Source of the DNA: Bondarzewia mesenterica | Taxonomy: Eukaryota; Basidiomycota; Agaricomycetes; Russulales; Bondarzewiaceae | Length of the DNA stretch: 54,476 nucleotides | Direction of reading: 5' to 3' | Assembly (NCBI GenBank): GCA_004802705.1 | Contig: SGPL01000197.1 | Coordinates: 1-54,476, forward strand | Shown here: positions 10,568 through 21,873 of the stretch, in pieces | Layout: every line of letters begins with the position of its first letter | Position numbering within the stretch: the first letter of the stretch is position 1 | The notes under the pieces: generated by a model | Database searches by the model: none | Told to the model about the DNA's origin: nothing | What the model saw: the letters and a program-made list of their open reading frames with translations, nothing else | Translations under genes and position numbers: made by a program

Positions 10568-11273
10568 TCCTTGACCAGATCCCAACTGAGGTGCGTCTTC
10601 GTAATCTCCTTAAGCCGCTCATGTATATTGACACTAAGACCACCCGTCCTGCTGCTATCTCTGCCGATGCAGAGATCACTCGGTAGTTACTTCTTTTTGT
10701 CTTTCCTTACTGTGCTCACAGATTTTTTGCAGTTTATACGAGCCCGGTGGTCCTTTGGACAGCCAGACCTTTGACTCGCAAGACAAGCGCTTCCGGCTCC
10801 ACGATCCCGACTCGAGCAAGAGAGGCTGTCTCTTCGAAGACCTTGGGAGCAGCAACTTCATTAATAACAAGCCGTCCCGAAGCCGAGTGCTCGCACTGCT
10901 GGATTCTGCCCCACCTTCGCCTCCACGGCGCTGCCTTCTGCAACCCTTCCCGCTCTCCCCTCCAAGGCGCCGCCTTCTGCAACCCTTCCCGCTCTCCCCT
11001 CCTCGGCACTCATCCATCGAGCCATTGACAGCCTCACGCACTCCACTTGACAGACTCGTTACCGGTATTGCTGAACAGACTATACCCACACCGACTTCGG
11101 ACTGCCTTGATGCACAAGGGAAGCCACGCACCGACTGCCGCAAAAGACGACTTGTTTCTGAGATCGTGTCTGAATTAGCACTCGCCCGGAAGCGCGTCCA
11201 TCTCCTCGAAGAGGAATTGGTCGAAAGAACTGTGCGTGAATGTGTCAAGCATAGTTTACCTTTTCATTCATAG
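10568..11273 (+). CDS. Unrecognised protein with Pro-rich duplication and C-terminal coiled coil
   Basis: A likely exon (from about 10562, ending near 10682) reads PLDVLDQIPTEVRLRNLL, with a short intron to about 10733. A longer open exon then continues YEPGGPLDSQTFDSQDKRFR. At about 10918-11007 a 33-bp unit encoding PPRRCLLQPFPLS is tandemly repeated. The C-terminal part (about 11140-11240) is helical and charged (ARKRVHLLEEELVERT), consistent with a coiled coil. The 5' end is not resolved: a stop lies in frame just upstream of 10562, so an earlier exon must be missing or the gene is broken. The family is not recognised. Confidence 0.35.
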
Positions 11274-11528
11274 TTGTTTTCTCGGCAGCAGGCACCGGGC
11301 CTATCAAATTAACAGGAGTCACGCACGCATGCTCCAGGAGTGGGATCTGTGCAGTGGGTAGTTGGATGTTATGCTTTATTCACGAGCTGGTATGAGTGTA
11401 TGTACTGATGACACATTAACAAAGATATTGTGTTGTTTGCAAAAGTGCCCATCTCTCGCCTCTATTAAAACCACAGCATCACATACACACTTGTAAGCTA
11501 ATCACGCCCTGCCATCGCTGCCTCCTGT

Positions 11529-14500
11529 TCACTGCTCATCATCAACAAGGCCAAAATCTGTGTGTGTCATGTCTCCTCCATCCGCTTCAGCCGCCGTCCC
11601 CCCCCCAATCTGCATCTGTCCTGATCCGTTCTGCGGCTCAATCATCTTGTCGATGGAGCAATTGCATTCGGCTCCCTTAGCCTTGGCCCGCTTTTTTTTT
11701 CTCCCGTGTTGCCTTGGCCTTCGCCGCGGTTTCAGCACGCTTCACTGGCCCAGTTATACGAAGGTTCACTGCAAACTCATCGTGCTTGGCTTTGCGGTCG
11801 GAGAAATAGCGCTTGGGGATGGTGAGGTGCCGAGGAAGTGTCTCGCGGATGAGGGATGCATTGTGAAGGGCATGCATGTTGAGTATGTACTGATCATTGT
11901 CTGAATGCGTGATGCACGATAGCTGGCATTCAAACTGCTGTCGTTCTTGAACAACCGTTGTACGTGCTTCAGATATTTGGCAACCACCAGTCGCGCAGTC
12001 ATGTTGTGCATTGAAGATAAACAGGACATCCTAAAACGACGTCAGACATGGCAAATGAACACGCAATTGATGCAAACTGTCTCAATGTGTTGAGAACTTA
12101 CTTTAGAATGTACGATGTTGGTTTGATTCATCCGCGTCAAAATCGGCATGTTGAGACGCGCATCATTTTCATCAGCGATATCGAATCGGTCAATGACCAC
12201 AATTGCGTGCTCGGCCGTGGTATCACAATGAACAGAGGGAACCAGAATATGCGAGATGCATCCAGGTACCACGCATTCCTGTAACAAGTCGACTGTTGAA
12301 AATGCCAGCCCAATCAGTGGAGTGAAAAATAACTCACCTTCACATGGCAGAATACCCATAAACCCAGCTTGCATACATCTCGTGAACGAGATACTACATA
12401 CTTGCATTCGTTCCATGCGACAGCAAGATCTACTTCTTCCTCGTCCAAGGGGAACTGCAAATGAGTGCCTTGCAAGATTGCATCCAGTGCCGCAGGCCTA
12501 CGCTTCTGCTTTGCGACAAGTCTGATCTGACCTATGACAGCGGAAGATGAATCGTGAGTTTGACAAGATCTGAGATGGCAATTCTAAGTATACACTTGCC
12601 GGGCTTCAATTTGGTCTCATCAACCCATCCCAGTCGACGCTGTAACTCCTTGTTCACATTGAGGAAGTTGCGGATCCTTGGTTCGGCCTGAATATACTCT
12701 CCCGATGAGTTCTTCCACCACCCTCCACTGGCCTGATGCTTGAAGCGTTCCATGTCGGCCAGTGTCACGGCAATATCACGGCTAGGTGCGAGATGGTTAG
12801 ATAGCACACTGCACATGCGGAAGATGGCATTCTAGCACTCGAAGACTTCAGTTGAGTACAGTGGAGCAGGTCCGTGGCGCCGGATATCCTGTGGGAGGTG
12901 TGTGAGAACATGGAGCTTCTGTTTGTAGAGAATGCGACGTGGGTCAAATTCGGCCCATATGTCGAGCAAGTTGTCGATGAGAATTTGTAGATCTTCCTAT
13001 TGCATTGTAAGGATTGGTCTGCATAGTGAATAACAATGGAGTGAAGACAGTAGGAGATAGCGCACCAGGTATGCATCCATGTTCTTGATCTCATGATACC
13101 ACACCAAAACACCAAGCTCCCCGGAAGCCTTCTATAGATTCAGCAACCTAGGGGTGCAGATGTCGTCATGCATGTAAAATACGGCCAGCTGTTGGAGTGT
13201 CTTGAAGTGCTTGCCGATGAGTGAGTTCTTGTACTGTGCAATGTAGTTAGCTCGAATTGGCGGCAGCATCAGACCATCAACCGATGATGACTGCAGCCAA
13301 ACGGCAAAGTCGGCGTCCTTCTTCTTATCCCAGTCCTTTGATGAGTCATGCCAAATGTACTTGTCATTGCCGATGAGGTATGTGTGGAGGATTTCGACTG
13401 TATTATCTTGATGCGGATTGATACCTGTGTTCAGATCACGCACAAACTATTTCATGGCAATGTGTTGGTAATAAACTGAGCACACACACCATCAGCTTTC
13501 AATAATGGATTGAAGTGATCCCCAGGTCGCAAGCGATGCCTGTCCGCTAGAATCCAAGATGAATGAGTTCCATTATAACAATCAGTATATGTAACTTACG
13601 AGAGTCCTCCGCCAGTCTTGCATATGAGTCGGCAGGTTGACGATACAGCCAGTCCAACAACTGTTATTGGATTTTTACCTTGATCTCATGCTTCACAGCC
13701 TCGCGCGCTTCTTTAACAATTTTGCGATCAGACAATCGAGGATCCCGATGCTCGGGGTGATACAGGTGAGTCTGGTGTTCAGCATGTGCTTTTGTGAGGA
13801 GCTGTGTGATCCAGTACTCTGCGATTCCATCCTTGACACCAGTAGCCATTTGTAGCCGCTCCACGGCATCCTTGACTCCCATGCATGTGGTCTCATACTG
13901 TTGTTTGATGGCCTCAATTGTCTGCTCTAGCCTGCGTGGCATTCCAGGCTGCAATTGTGTCAGCAAGTTGATGGACAATACGCTAATTAGAATGAAGTGA
14001 ACGTACCGAAAAATGGGCATGATAGCCCTCATTGGTCTCTCTCTCCACTTCAGTTCCGCCCATCAGATCATATCGGCAGTTTAAGTTTCCCTGACCACCA
14101 ACGATGGATGCTGATTCCGCCTGTTGAGGATTATCCACTGGCAGGATGTGACCGATTACTCTGAATAGAATCTCCTGTTTGAGTTGGCAGTCGTATGCTG
14201 TGTGCCAACAGTCTGTTTTCCTACGAGTTTAAGAGTGCGCTGTTAATGAGTAGAAAATAGAATTATTCAAGTTGACGCACATGTCTCGAAAAGTTGCGGC
14301 AAATATCTCAGATGTCGATGCGTGAGGAGAGGTTGATGAAAAGCGGACGAAATACTCTTGAAGTAGCTGCTTGTGTGGCAGACTGGCATTTGCAATATAG
14401 ACATTCATGTGTGGATTGAATGATTTACTGCGGTTGCCCGACACATCATCGCCCCACACCATCAACCGAATTGTGAACATGGGACGCCCTTGCGCAATCT

Positions 14501-16247
14501 CACGGAGAGGGTTCGGCATTGTGTGGGCCCAGTTAGGAGAGCAGTCTAGCACATATTAGCACCGCAACACAACCATTACCCGCACTGTACAAAATTAACT
14601 TACCGGCAAATACAATATCATACTGAGTACGCAGGTCCAGAAAATTGTAGCGTAGTTCACATGCTGCAATGCGCTTAGTGGTATGATCTTGAATCACGAA
14701 CTTATTCAACTATGGACGTACAGGTGGTTTGTTAAGGGCATTTCGACGATGTTTACTCATGGAATGACAAAATGAGAGACGTACAGTGGAATAATAGTTG
14801 ACTAGATATCCATCAAACTCAACAACGTCATTGACAGTGATCCAACGGAGTGGAATTACGAACTCGCCGCTCGAAAGCTGCGCTATCTCCTGCGTGTAGA
14901 AGTGTTGATGACCGGCATTGGTCCAGTCAGCCCACATAGGTCCGAGATCATCCAGCGGGACTTCATGAATCCATTTTCCTGCCTGCCATGGCTCACAGAT
15001 AGTTGGTGTAATGTCGAGGTAGAGATGAATGAAGGGTCGAACGAGAGGATTGGCCCAATCCTATATGATGTATGTTAGTATTGCTACGCATGAGATTATG
15101 CCAGCACCTTCAACAGATGTATTCAAATGCATACCAGTTGCAACAGGACTGGGGGCTGATTGGAAAAGAATTTATTGCCTAACGCAGATTCATGCAGTTC
15201 AGTCTTGACACCGACTTCACGAGTGAGCTTGGCCTGCATCTTGCGCAGAGAGATAAAGCTCAGCACATTTGGTGTGCCACATTCGCGCATCACCCAAATA
15301 ATTGCCTTCAGATGATCATCTGACAATCGAAGCCGAGGCAAGTTGTCCAAGAGATCTAGCATGAACATCTGTGTAAATTTGGTGAGCCATGATCATGACA
15401 GAGCTATTGAGCACTGACACTGGCATGTTCACACAACACACCATTTTTGAACCATGAGGCGCCCAATTTGCTTCCGGGTTGGGTGTCTCATCCATCGTTC
15501 GTTCTTCTTCATCACTTTCATCTGCATCGTCATCTGAGTCCTCCAAACCTGAACAACATTACTGAGTAAGTCGTGTATATAATATTGTAGACTAGTCACA
15601 CTCACCTATGCTTTCAAGTGTTGCTACAATATCTGCAACCGTTGAATCACCACCGCTATCGTCATTAGCACCATCGTCGTTCGTACGTCGGCCACACATC
15701 TTGCCGAAAATTGTATGATCATAATAGTTGAGTGCCTCTATCTTCTCAGCTAGATCATCACGAGCCAGGTCTCTTCTGACATTGCCTGCCTCAAAATGGA
15801 TCTGCTGGCCTTGCGCATCAATAATGCAGTCATCGTATATTGCAACATCATCCAGAGGGTTGGGAGGCCCTTGTGATAGTGCAGGTGCAACGTCTTCATC
15901 ATCAGAAACCTAGAATTGTTCAGCAATGGATAATATAGCTGATCCGAGTGGTTTCGGAGTAACAAGAGGCAAGTCCTGCTCGCCGATATCTCCTTGCACT
16001 GCTAATACTGCCTGGCGATGCCCTTTGGTCTTCTTATGCATTGAGATTGATTCTTTTCGAATAGGTTTATCCTTTCCAGAGGACTTGAAGCACAAGCTAC
16101 ATGTAACGAAACCAGGCTGATCCTGAACATCATCGAAGTCTGTCAATCAAGGTGCGGACAAGTAAGTACATGCTAGCACGAGAGCTGTTTGAGCTAAATG
16201 GACTGAAATATACCTGCGATGACATCCTTAGCACGAATAGGAGCCAT
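11529..16247 (-). CDS. Large multi-exon transposon-associated protein with N-terminal zinc-finger-like motif
   Basis: The chain starts at ATG 16247 with a 34-nt exon (MAPIRAKDVIA), a 74-nt intron, then CSLCFKSS...HKKTKGH, a C2H2-like finger. Downstream exons include DCIIDAQGQQIHFEAGNVRR (about 15830), PIWNP-like host regions, WGDDVSGNRSKSFNPHMNVY (about 14450), an HYDCLF-type block LFIFNAQHDCATGGCQ (about 12010) and a basic tail ending at 11529. An in-frame TAG at 15910-15912 is preceded by CTGAAC and may be the acceptor of a 54-nt intron. The TAG near 13132 also fits a 51-nt intron. I recall this D-D-x-S-G-N protein type as repetitive in Agaricomycetes, but no catalytic assignment is safe. 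It is divergent from the 16518 gene, with a 270-bp shared intergenic region. Confidence 0.55.
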
Positions 16248-16517
16248 GTGTATCTGTGTCGAAGACACTCAATTGAAAGCTCGTATTGTTGCGTTGAAAT
16301 TTTGACCGTGTGTCGAGATTGTGACCATATTAATCTCCCTTGATCATGCCAGGCCGCACACCATAAGGGATGCTGCTATTGAATTTAGTTCACGTGACTG
16401 TCATTTGATGAGCAGTTGAAGTTTTACATCCGCTGATTCTATTGCGCCCTCCACATCCTCACCTTTTGCCTACAAGTTTGCCCATTCTCATGAGCTTGTC
16501 ATTGCTTCAACTGATCC

Positions 16518-17841
16518 ATGGCTACTGCTAACAATCCTCTTTATCACGTCTCTAGCTCTCCCCCACGCAGCACCTCTCCATCTAGATCTATCTCACAGGC
16601 AAGTTCAAGTGGACCCGAATTATGTCCCGCAACGCCTCTCAATCGTAGCAACGTCAATACTCTAGCAATTTTTGAGTCAAGCTTATGATGCAAGCGACCA
16701 ACAGAAGATGCAACACAATTTGCTGAAGCACATGCACGAAACGTGAGGCTTCGACCAGCTGATCATGATTCCATTTTATCCTTTTCAAAAGTCAGATTGA
16801 ATTTTTTTTTTCGCAAGTTGAATAGTCTCAGTACTAATGCATATTAATACGAGTAGCTGAAAGAGACGGAACGAGAGATAGTGGCATATGCGAGCATATT
16901 AAAGCTGCTCGAGCGGCTAGATGAACTTCAGCCAGCGGAGGTGGTGTTCAAAGTCCCGGAAAGCATAAAGGTGAGCCGCACCAATGATCATTGAGGTTTG
17001 TATTGCTTTTTGATACAGGCAATCTTATTCTCTTCATAGGATTATATCACGGCCGAGTCATTTGAGATTATTGCCCGGCCAAGCCTATCTGCTTACATTA
17101 CAAAGGACGAGCCCCTGACTCTTCTTAAGGTTGGATTTCTATTCACTTTCTACTGCTACGTGCTTACTGGATTGTCCAGGAACAATTGGAGAGGAAGTCG
17201 ACGTGGGGATTGCCCAAGCTCAGGGATGACATGGTGAAATGGCGCGCCATTGTCGAAAAAGCACGGAAGAAGCTTAATGATCGGCGATATGAGCTCAAAA
17301 AGGCAGTATGTCCTGCAACTCAAGCCTGCACCCTAGCATACCTTCGATTTTAAAATCAATCTCACATTATACAGATCACTGATTCCATCCCACACTTATC
17401 TAATCCCAAAGATGCCACAAGCACGAAAACAAAGGCGCAGGACATCCTGATCCTTTGTCGTATCATCAGGAAAAATTCTGGTCAAAAGGAACCATCCATC
17501 GAGATGCTCACGTGCGTCGCTTTTTTGGTAAGTTCCATGTACACACTGCACTGTTCCACACACTTATTGCTATATCCAGAGACATTGCTTGTGTGAGTAC
17601 GAGAGGAATAAGAGGGTTCTTGATGCCAAGGATTTTTGGAATCATGTCGATGCCGAGCTGGCCAAAATCCGTGAGATGCATAATGACAATGCCGTCAAGA
17701 TCTCTAAGTGAGTCAATCTCACTATCGTCCTGCATTAAACTGTGCTAATACATCTTTATCAGAGTTTTCAAACAGATTCTCGAGAACGATCAAACCGAGT
17801 ATGGGCGCATTGATACCGAGGGTGTCGCTTTGACACGATGA
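16518..17841 (+). CDS. Helical partner protein of the divergent two-gene mobile unit
   Basis: Start MATANNPLYHVSSSPPRS, then a short intron and exons reading NVRLRPADHDSILSF, LKETEREIVAYASILKLLER, ITAESFEIIARPSL, KSTWGLPKLRDDMVKWRAIV, SIEMLTCVAFL, EYERNKRVLDAKDFWNHVD and a last exon ending at 17839-17841. Splice sites are ordinary GT-AG, with acceptors at about 16858, 17039, 17181, 17374, 17579 and 17762. Predicted mostly alpha-helical, with no membrane segment and no known catalytic motif. From memory, such proteins recur next to the D-D-x-S-G-N protein in mushroom genomes; this should be checked. The conserved divergent arrangement suggests that the two proteins act together. Confidence 0.6.
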
Positions 17842-18059
17842 TTACTCAAGTCTGATTTTCCATGTTACCCTGCGACTTCGTTCTTTTTGCTATTACTACC
17901 CAATGTCTTTATTCTGCCATATGGCACTTACACGCTTTGTTTGAATGATATCCGCATTATATTCATTATTTTTTGTGCTATTGTACGTGCTTGAATAGAG
18001 CATTATGTGAGATATAAAAAAAGACTCAGGCAACAGACAGCCAGATTGCCCTCAGTTCT

Positions 18060-18871
18060 CACCTAATGATGCTGTCTGATCTCTCTCACGAGAACACTAC
18101 AAGGTCAATGACGAGATCTAAGGACATCCCGCTCAGACGACGATCGAGCGATATGGCAATTTCGGATCCCACAGACCTCCGAGCCCAATCTGGAAGAGCT
18201 CAGGGCGGCGATTTCCGTAGATCCCTGTCTGACTGCCAAAAAGAGATCGGTGCTGAATGGCGGTGTACCCCATCCTCTCGTTCATGTTCATCGCCCCGCT
18301 CTTTTCACATTTCTCACAGATTTCACTATCGGACTTTCGCTCGCTCGTTACTGCAGTACTTTGCTTCCCTCTCGCCTCGCAATATATTGTCCCATTGGCC
18401 TGCTATCACGTGTGATGAGTGCCCCACAAAGACATACATAGGAGCTTCACGGGGCCTCTTCACACACACGCTCGTCCGCAAAACTTCGCGCTCGTATTCA
18501 AGCCTACTCGTACACACACGCCCGATCGAAAGAAAAAAAAAGAGGTAAGGTATGCGAGTATATATAAAACGAAAAAGAATAATATAAAAACATTTGGAAA
18601 AAAAAAGAGATGGACGGACAGAAAAGAAAAGTGGAAATAAAAAGGTCACGACGCGAGGGAAGAAAAAAGGTGGTACAGATAATCCCCCTCGCCCTCGCCC
18701 TCGCCCCAGCCTCCCAAATCCGATTCTCCCCTCCCCTCCCTTCTCCCGGACGATAACAGGTCGGCGGGCATGCCACGGTCTTACTACCGCCGCGCGCGCG
18801 CGGTGCAGGAAGAGNANGCGAGAGAGGGGGGGGGAGGAGAGAGGGACAAAGAAAAAGAGTCCGGCACGGCC
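18060..18871. other. No gene recognised; low-complexity purine tracts
   Basis: Contains A-rich and pyrimidine tracts and, from about 18770, the 3' flank of acetyl-CoA synthetase. Two Ns lie at 18815 and 18817. An open frame at about 18100-18240 (SDPTDLRAQSGRAQGGDF) has no recognisable family. Confidence 0.4.
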
Positions 18872-21424
18872 TCACGCGCTCTCCGCCACCTTCTTCTTGA
18901 TCACCTCCACGACGCCCGGCTCCGCGAGCGTGCTGAGGTCTCCCAGCTGATCGCCCTCGCCCGCGACGATCTTGCGCATGATCCGGCGCATGATCTACAT
19001 CACCCACCAAAGAAAAAAGAAGAAAAAAAGAAGAAAAAAAGACGAGGCCGATCAGCTTCTGACGTACAAAATGGACGAGGAGAAGGGGGGGAAGGGGGAA
19101 GAAAAAGGACCGAGAGGAACGCGAGACGGGAAAAAAAAAGACGCACCTTGCCCGACCGCGTCTTGGGCAGGTCCGCAACGACGTACACCTTCTTAGGCGC
19201 CGCGAACGGCCCGATCACCTTGCGCACCTGGAGCGTCAGCTCCTTCGTCAACCCCGCCTCGTCGTTCGGGTCATACTTGAATTCCCTGCGGATTCCCGTC
19301 AGCCCTTCCCGTCACGCCCAAAGACAGACAGAAAAAAAGAGAGAGGGAGGGGGGACGCACGGTTTGAAGGTGACAAAGGCGTACACGGCCTGGCCCGTGA
19401 GCTCGTCGGCCGAGCCGATGACTGGCGCGTCGCAAGGTCAGATGGGGAGGACGAAAGAAATAGGGAGACGAGGGGACGTACCGGCCGTCTCGGCGACGCC
19501 GGGGTGCATGATGAGCGCAGACTCGATCTCGGCCGTCGACAGCCTGTGTCCCGACACGTTGATCACGTCTACCCAAGAAAAACATCAACGACGCGTCCGA
19601 CGACGACGACGAAAAGAAACGCACCGTCGACCCGTCCCTTGATCCAGATGTACCCATGCTCGTCCCTCGCCGCGCCGTCGCCAGTGTAGAACACGCCCGG
19701 GTAGGGCTTCATGTACGTGTCGAGGTACCGCTCGTGGTCCTGATACACGGACCGCGCGATCGACGGCCACGGCGACTTGATCACGAGCACGCCCTCGACG
19801 TTGTTGCCCTCGAGCTCCTTCCCGGTCACCGGATCCAAAATCGCCACCTCGATCCCGAAAAACGGGACCGTCGCGCTGCCCGGCTTGGTCTCGATGGCCC
19901 CGGGGAACGGGGTCACCACGATGGACCCCGTCTCGGTCTGCCAGAACGTGTCGACGATGGCGCACATGCCGCGCCCGACGTGGTCGTTGTACCAGTTCCA
20001 CGCCTCCGGGTTGATCGGCTCGCCCACGGAGCCGAGCACGCGCAGCGACGACAGGTCGTGGGGCTCGACGTGGTGCGCGCCCAGTCGGCGCAACAGCCGG
20101 ATGGCGGTCGGGGCGCTGTAGAATTGGGTGAGCTGGTGCTTTTCGACGGTCTGCCAGTACCGGGACGGCGTCGGGTAGACGGGCGTCGACTCGAAGACCG
20201 TGGTCGAGACCCCGTTGGCGAGCGGTCCGTAGACGATGTATCTGTGTTTTCAAAACGTGAGATTGAGTTGAGAAGAGAAGGTCGATGACGCACGTGTGTC
20301 CGGTGATCCAACCAATGTCGGCCATGCAGGCAAACTTGTCGTCGGGGTGCACGTCAAACACGTACTTGACGGTGAGGGCGGCGCCGAGGAGGTAGCCGCC
20401 GGTCGTGTGCACGACGCCCTTGGGCCTGCCGGTCGATCCGGAGGTCTAGAAGCCAGGTCAGTCCCGGGGAAACGAGGACGGGGATGGAACGCACGTAGAG
20501 GATGAAGAGCGGGTCTTCGGCGGACATGACCTCGGGGGGGGCAGTAATTGGGAACCTTTGCGGCTTCGTCGTGCCACCACTTGTCGCGGCCCTCTGTCCA
20601 GTTGACGGGGTTGCCGGTGCGCTTGAGGACGAGGACGTGTTCGACGTGGGGGCAGGCCTTGAGGGCGGTGTCGACGATGGCCTTTGTGGCGATGGTCTTT
20701 CCGCCGCGCTTGCCCTCGTCGGAGGTGAGGAGGACCTTGGACTTGCAGTCGAGGACGCGATCGCGGAGGGATTCAGCGGAGAAGCCGGCAAAGACGACGG
20801 AGTGGACGGCGCCGATGCGGGCGCAGGCGAGGAAGGCGGCGACGGCGTGCCAGGTCATGGGGAGGTAGATGGAGACGGTGTCGCCCTTTTTGACGCCGAA
20901 GGATTTGAGGACGTTGGCGATGCTGCAGACTTCGCGGAGGAGGCGGGCATAGGATATTTCGGCGCCCTCGTTGGGTTCGTCGGCTTCGTAGATGATGGCG
21001 GTCTGAGAGAAAAAAAAGACGTGAGCTGGATGGGGAGCACGTGTTGGGAAGACATACCTTGTCGGGATGCTTGAAGGCCCAGCGGTCGACGCAGTTGTAC
21101 GAGGCGTTGAGGCCGCCCTCGGGGAACCAGACGATGTCGCCCGTCTCGAAGGAGCCGGCTCTGACGGTCTGGAAAGGACGGTCCCAGTGGAGCGTCTGTC
21201 GGGCCATCTGCGGAGAAAAGGAAGAAACGAATAAACAAGAGGGAAGGTTCGCAGGAGAAGGAATACGGGACCTTGGCCCACCACCTGTCCGACTCGTGTC
21301 CGACGGTCTCTGCGTGTGCTTCTCTGTAGGCGTGTATGTGGGGACCGACGTGGGGCTTCCTTGGGCCGTCCCTGAGACGGGGTGCGACGGGGTGGATGGG
21401 CGAGACGACGTGCTCTTCAGCCAT
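18872..21424 (-). CDS. Acetyl-CoA synthetase (AMP-forming)
   Basis: Ligates acetate and CoA using ATP through acetyl-AMP (ANL superfamily). It supplies cytosolic and nuclear acetyl-CoA for lipids, acetate use and histone acetylation. Nine exons: 21424-21272, 21207-21058, 21002-20495, 20445-20294, 20241-19625, 19568-19482, 19421-19361, 19285-19147 and 18994-18872. Introns are 49-75 nt, except the last (152 nt, homopolymer-rich). About 662 residues, normal for the family. Motifs in order: SGSTGRPKG phosphate loop, [43 protein letters not shown] and the C-terminal SGKIMRR with the adenylating Lys. A run of eight G (20534-20541) puts one extra base into exon 3 before [10 protein letters not shown], giving an apparent frameshift. 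It shares its promoter region with the divergent DUF2461 gene. Confidence 0.95.
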
Positions 21425-21873
21425 GATGAAAGTGGGTTGATGGAGGGAAAGGGGGGAAAGGGAACAAGGGCGCCAGGATGGGGCAGGAAATTAGAATATT
21501 TAAGGGAGCGGGCGCGTGACGGACCCTATCGCGGTGGACCGATTGGAATTGCAATTTATAAATCCTCGCACGATCGGACACGTGCATTTCTGCCTTGGTG
21601 TGGGGAAGCCGGCCGTCTTTTTCATCTGCCCCAATGCGGGGTAGAAACTGCCCGGTCGTCTCTGGCCGCTCTTCGTGTCCGACAGCGAGACGACGAGCGA
21701 GGAGCGTACTTGACTGATTGAGAGATCTCTGAGCATCAGACGACGAAAGTGATGCCGCACATGTTCTGAATTACGAGAGAGTGTGGAGGGTCGGAGCGGT
21801 GCCCTGCGTGCACAGCCACAGAGAGGACGTTGAATAGACGCTCGCCCGACGGTCGTCCAATCGTCCCGTTCAC
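21425..21873. promoter_or_regulatory. Divergent promoter region between acetyl-CoA synthetase and DUF2461 genes
   Basis: 449 bp separates the two start codons. It holds AT-rich patches suited to core promoters (TTAGAATATTTAA at about 21490 and AATTTATAAAT at about 21551). No specific factor site is claimed. Confidence 0.5.

Larger units (their letters stand above)
11400..17990. mobile_element. Candidate two-gene Agaricomycete mobile unit (ends not defined)
   Basis: Two head-to-head multi-exon genes (11529-16247 minus, 16518-17841 plus) fill the interval. I could not find convincing terminal inverted repeats or a target-site duplication by eye, so boundaries are approximate and mobility is inferred from family recurrence. 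Confidence 0.4.

Noticed and set aside
11400..18050. Terminal inverted repeats for the two-gene unit
   Set aside because: No pair of matching ends or target-site duplication could be found by eye, so none is reported.
18504..19178. Minus-strand frame of 224 residues with hydrophobic runs
   Set aside because: It covers the 3' flank and the homopolymer-rich last intron of acetyl-CoA synthetase; composition artefact.
19656..21074. Long plus-strand open frames (19656-20288, 20502-21074)
   Set aside because: They lie antisense to conserved acetyl-CoA synthetase exons and reflect high GC at third positions.
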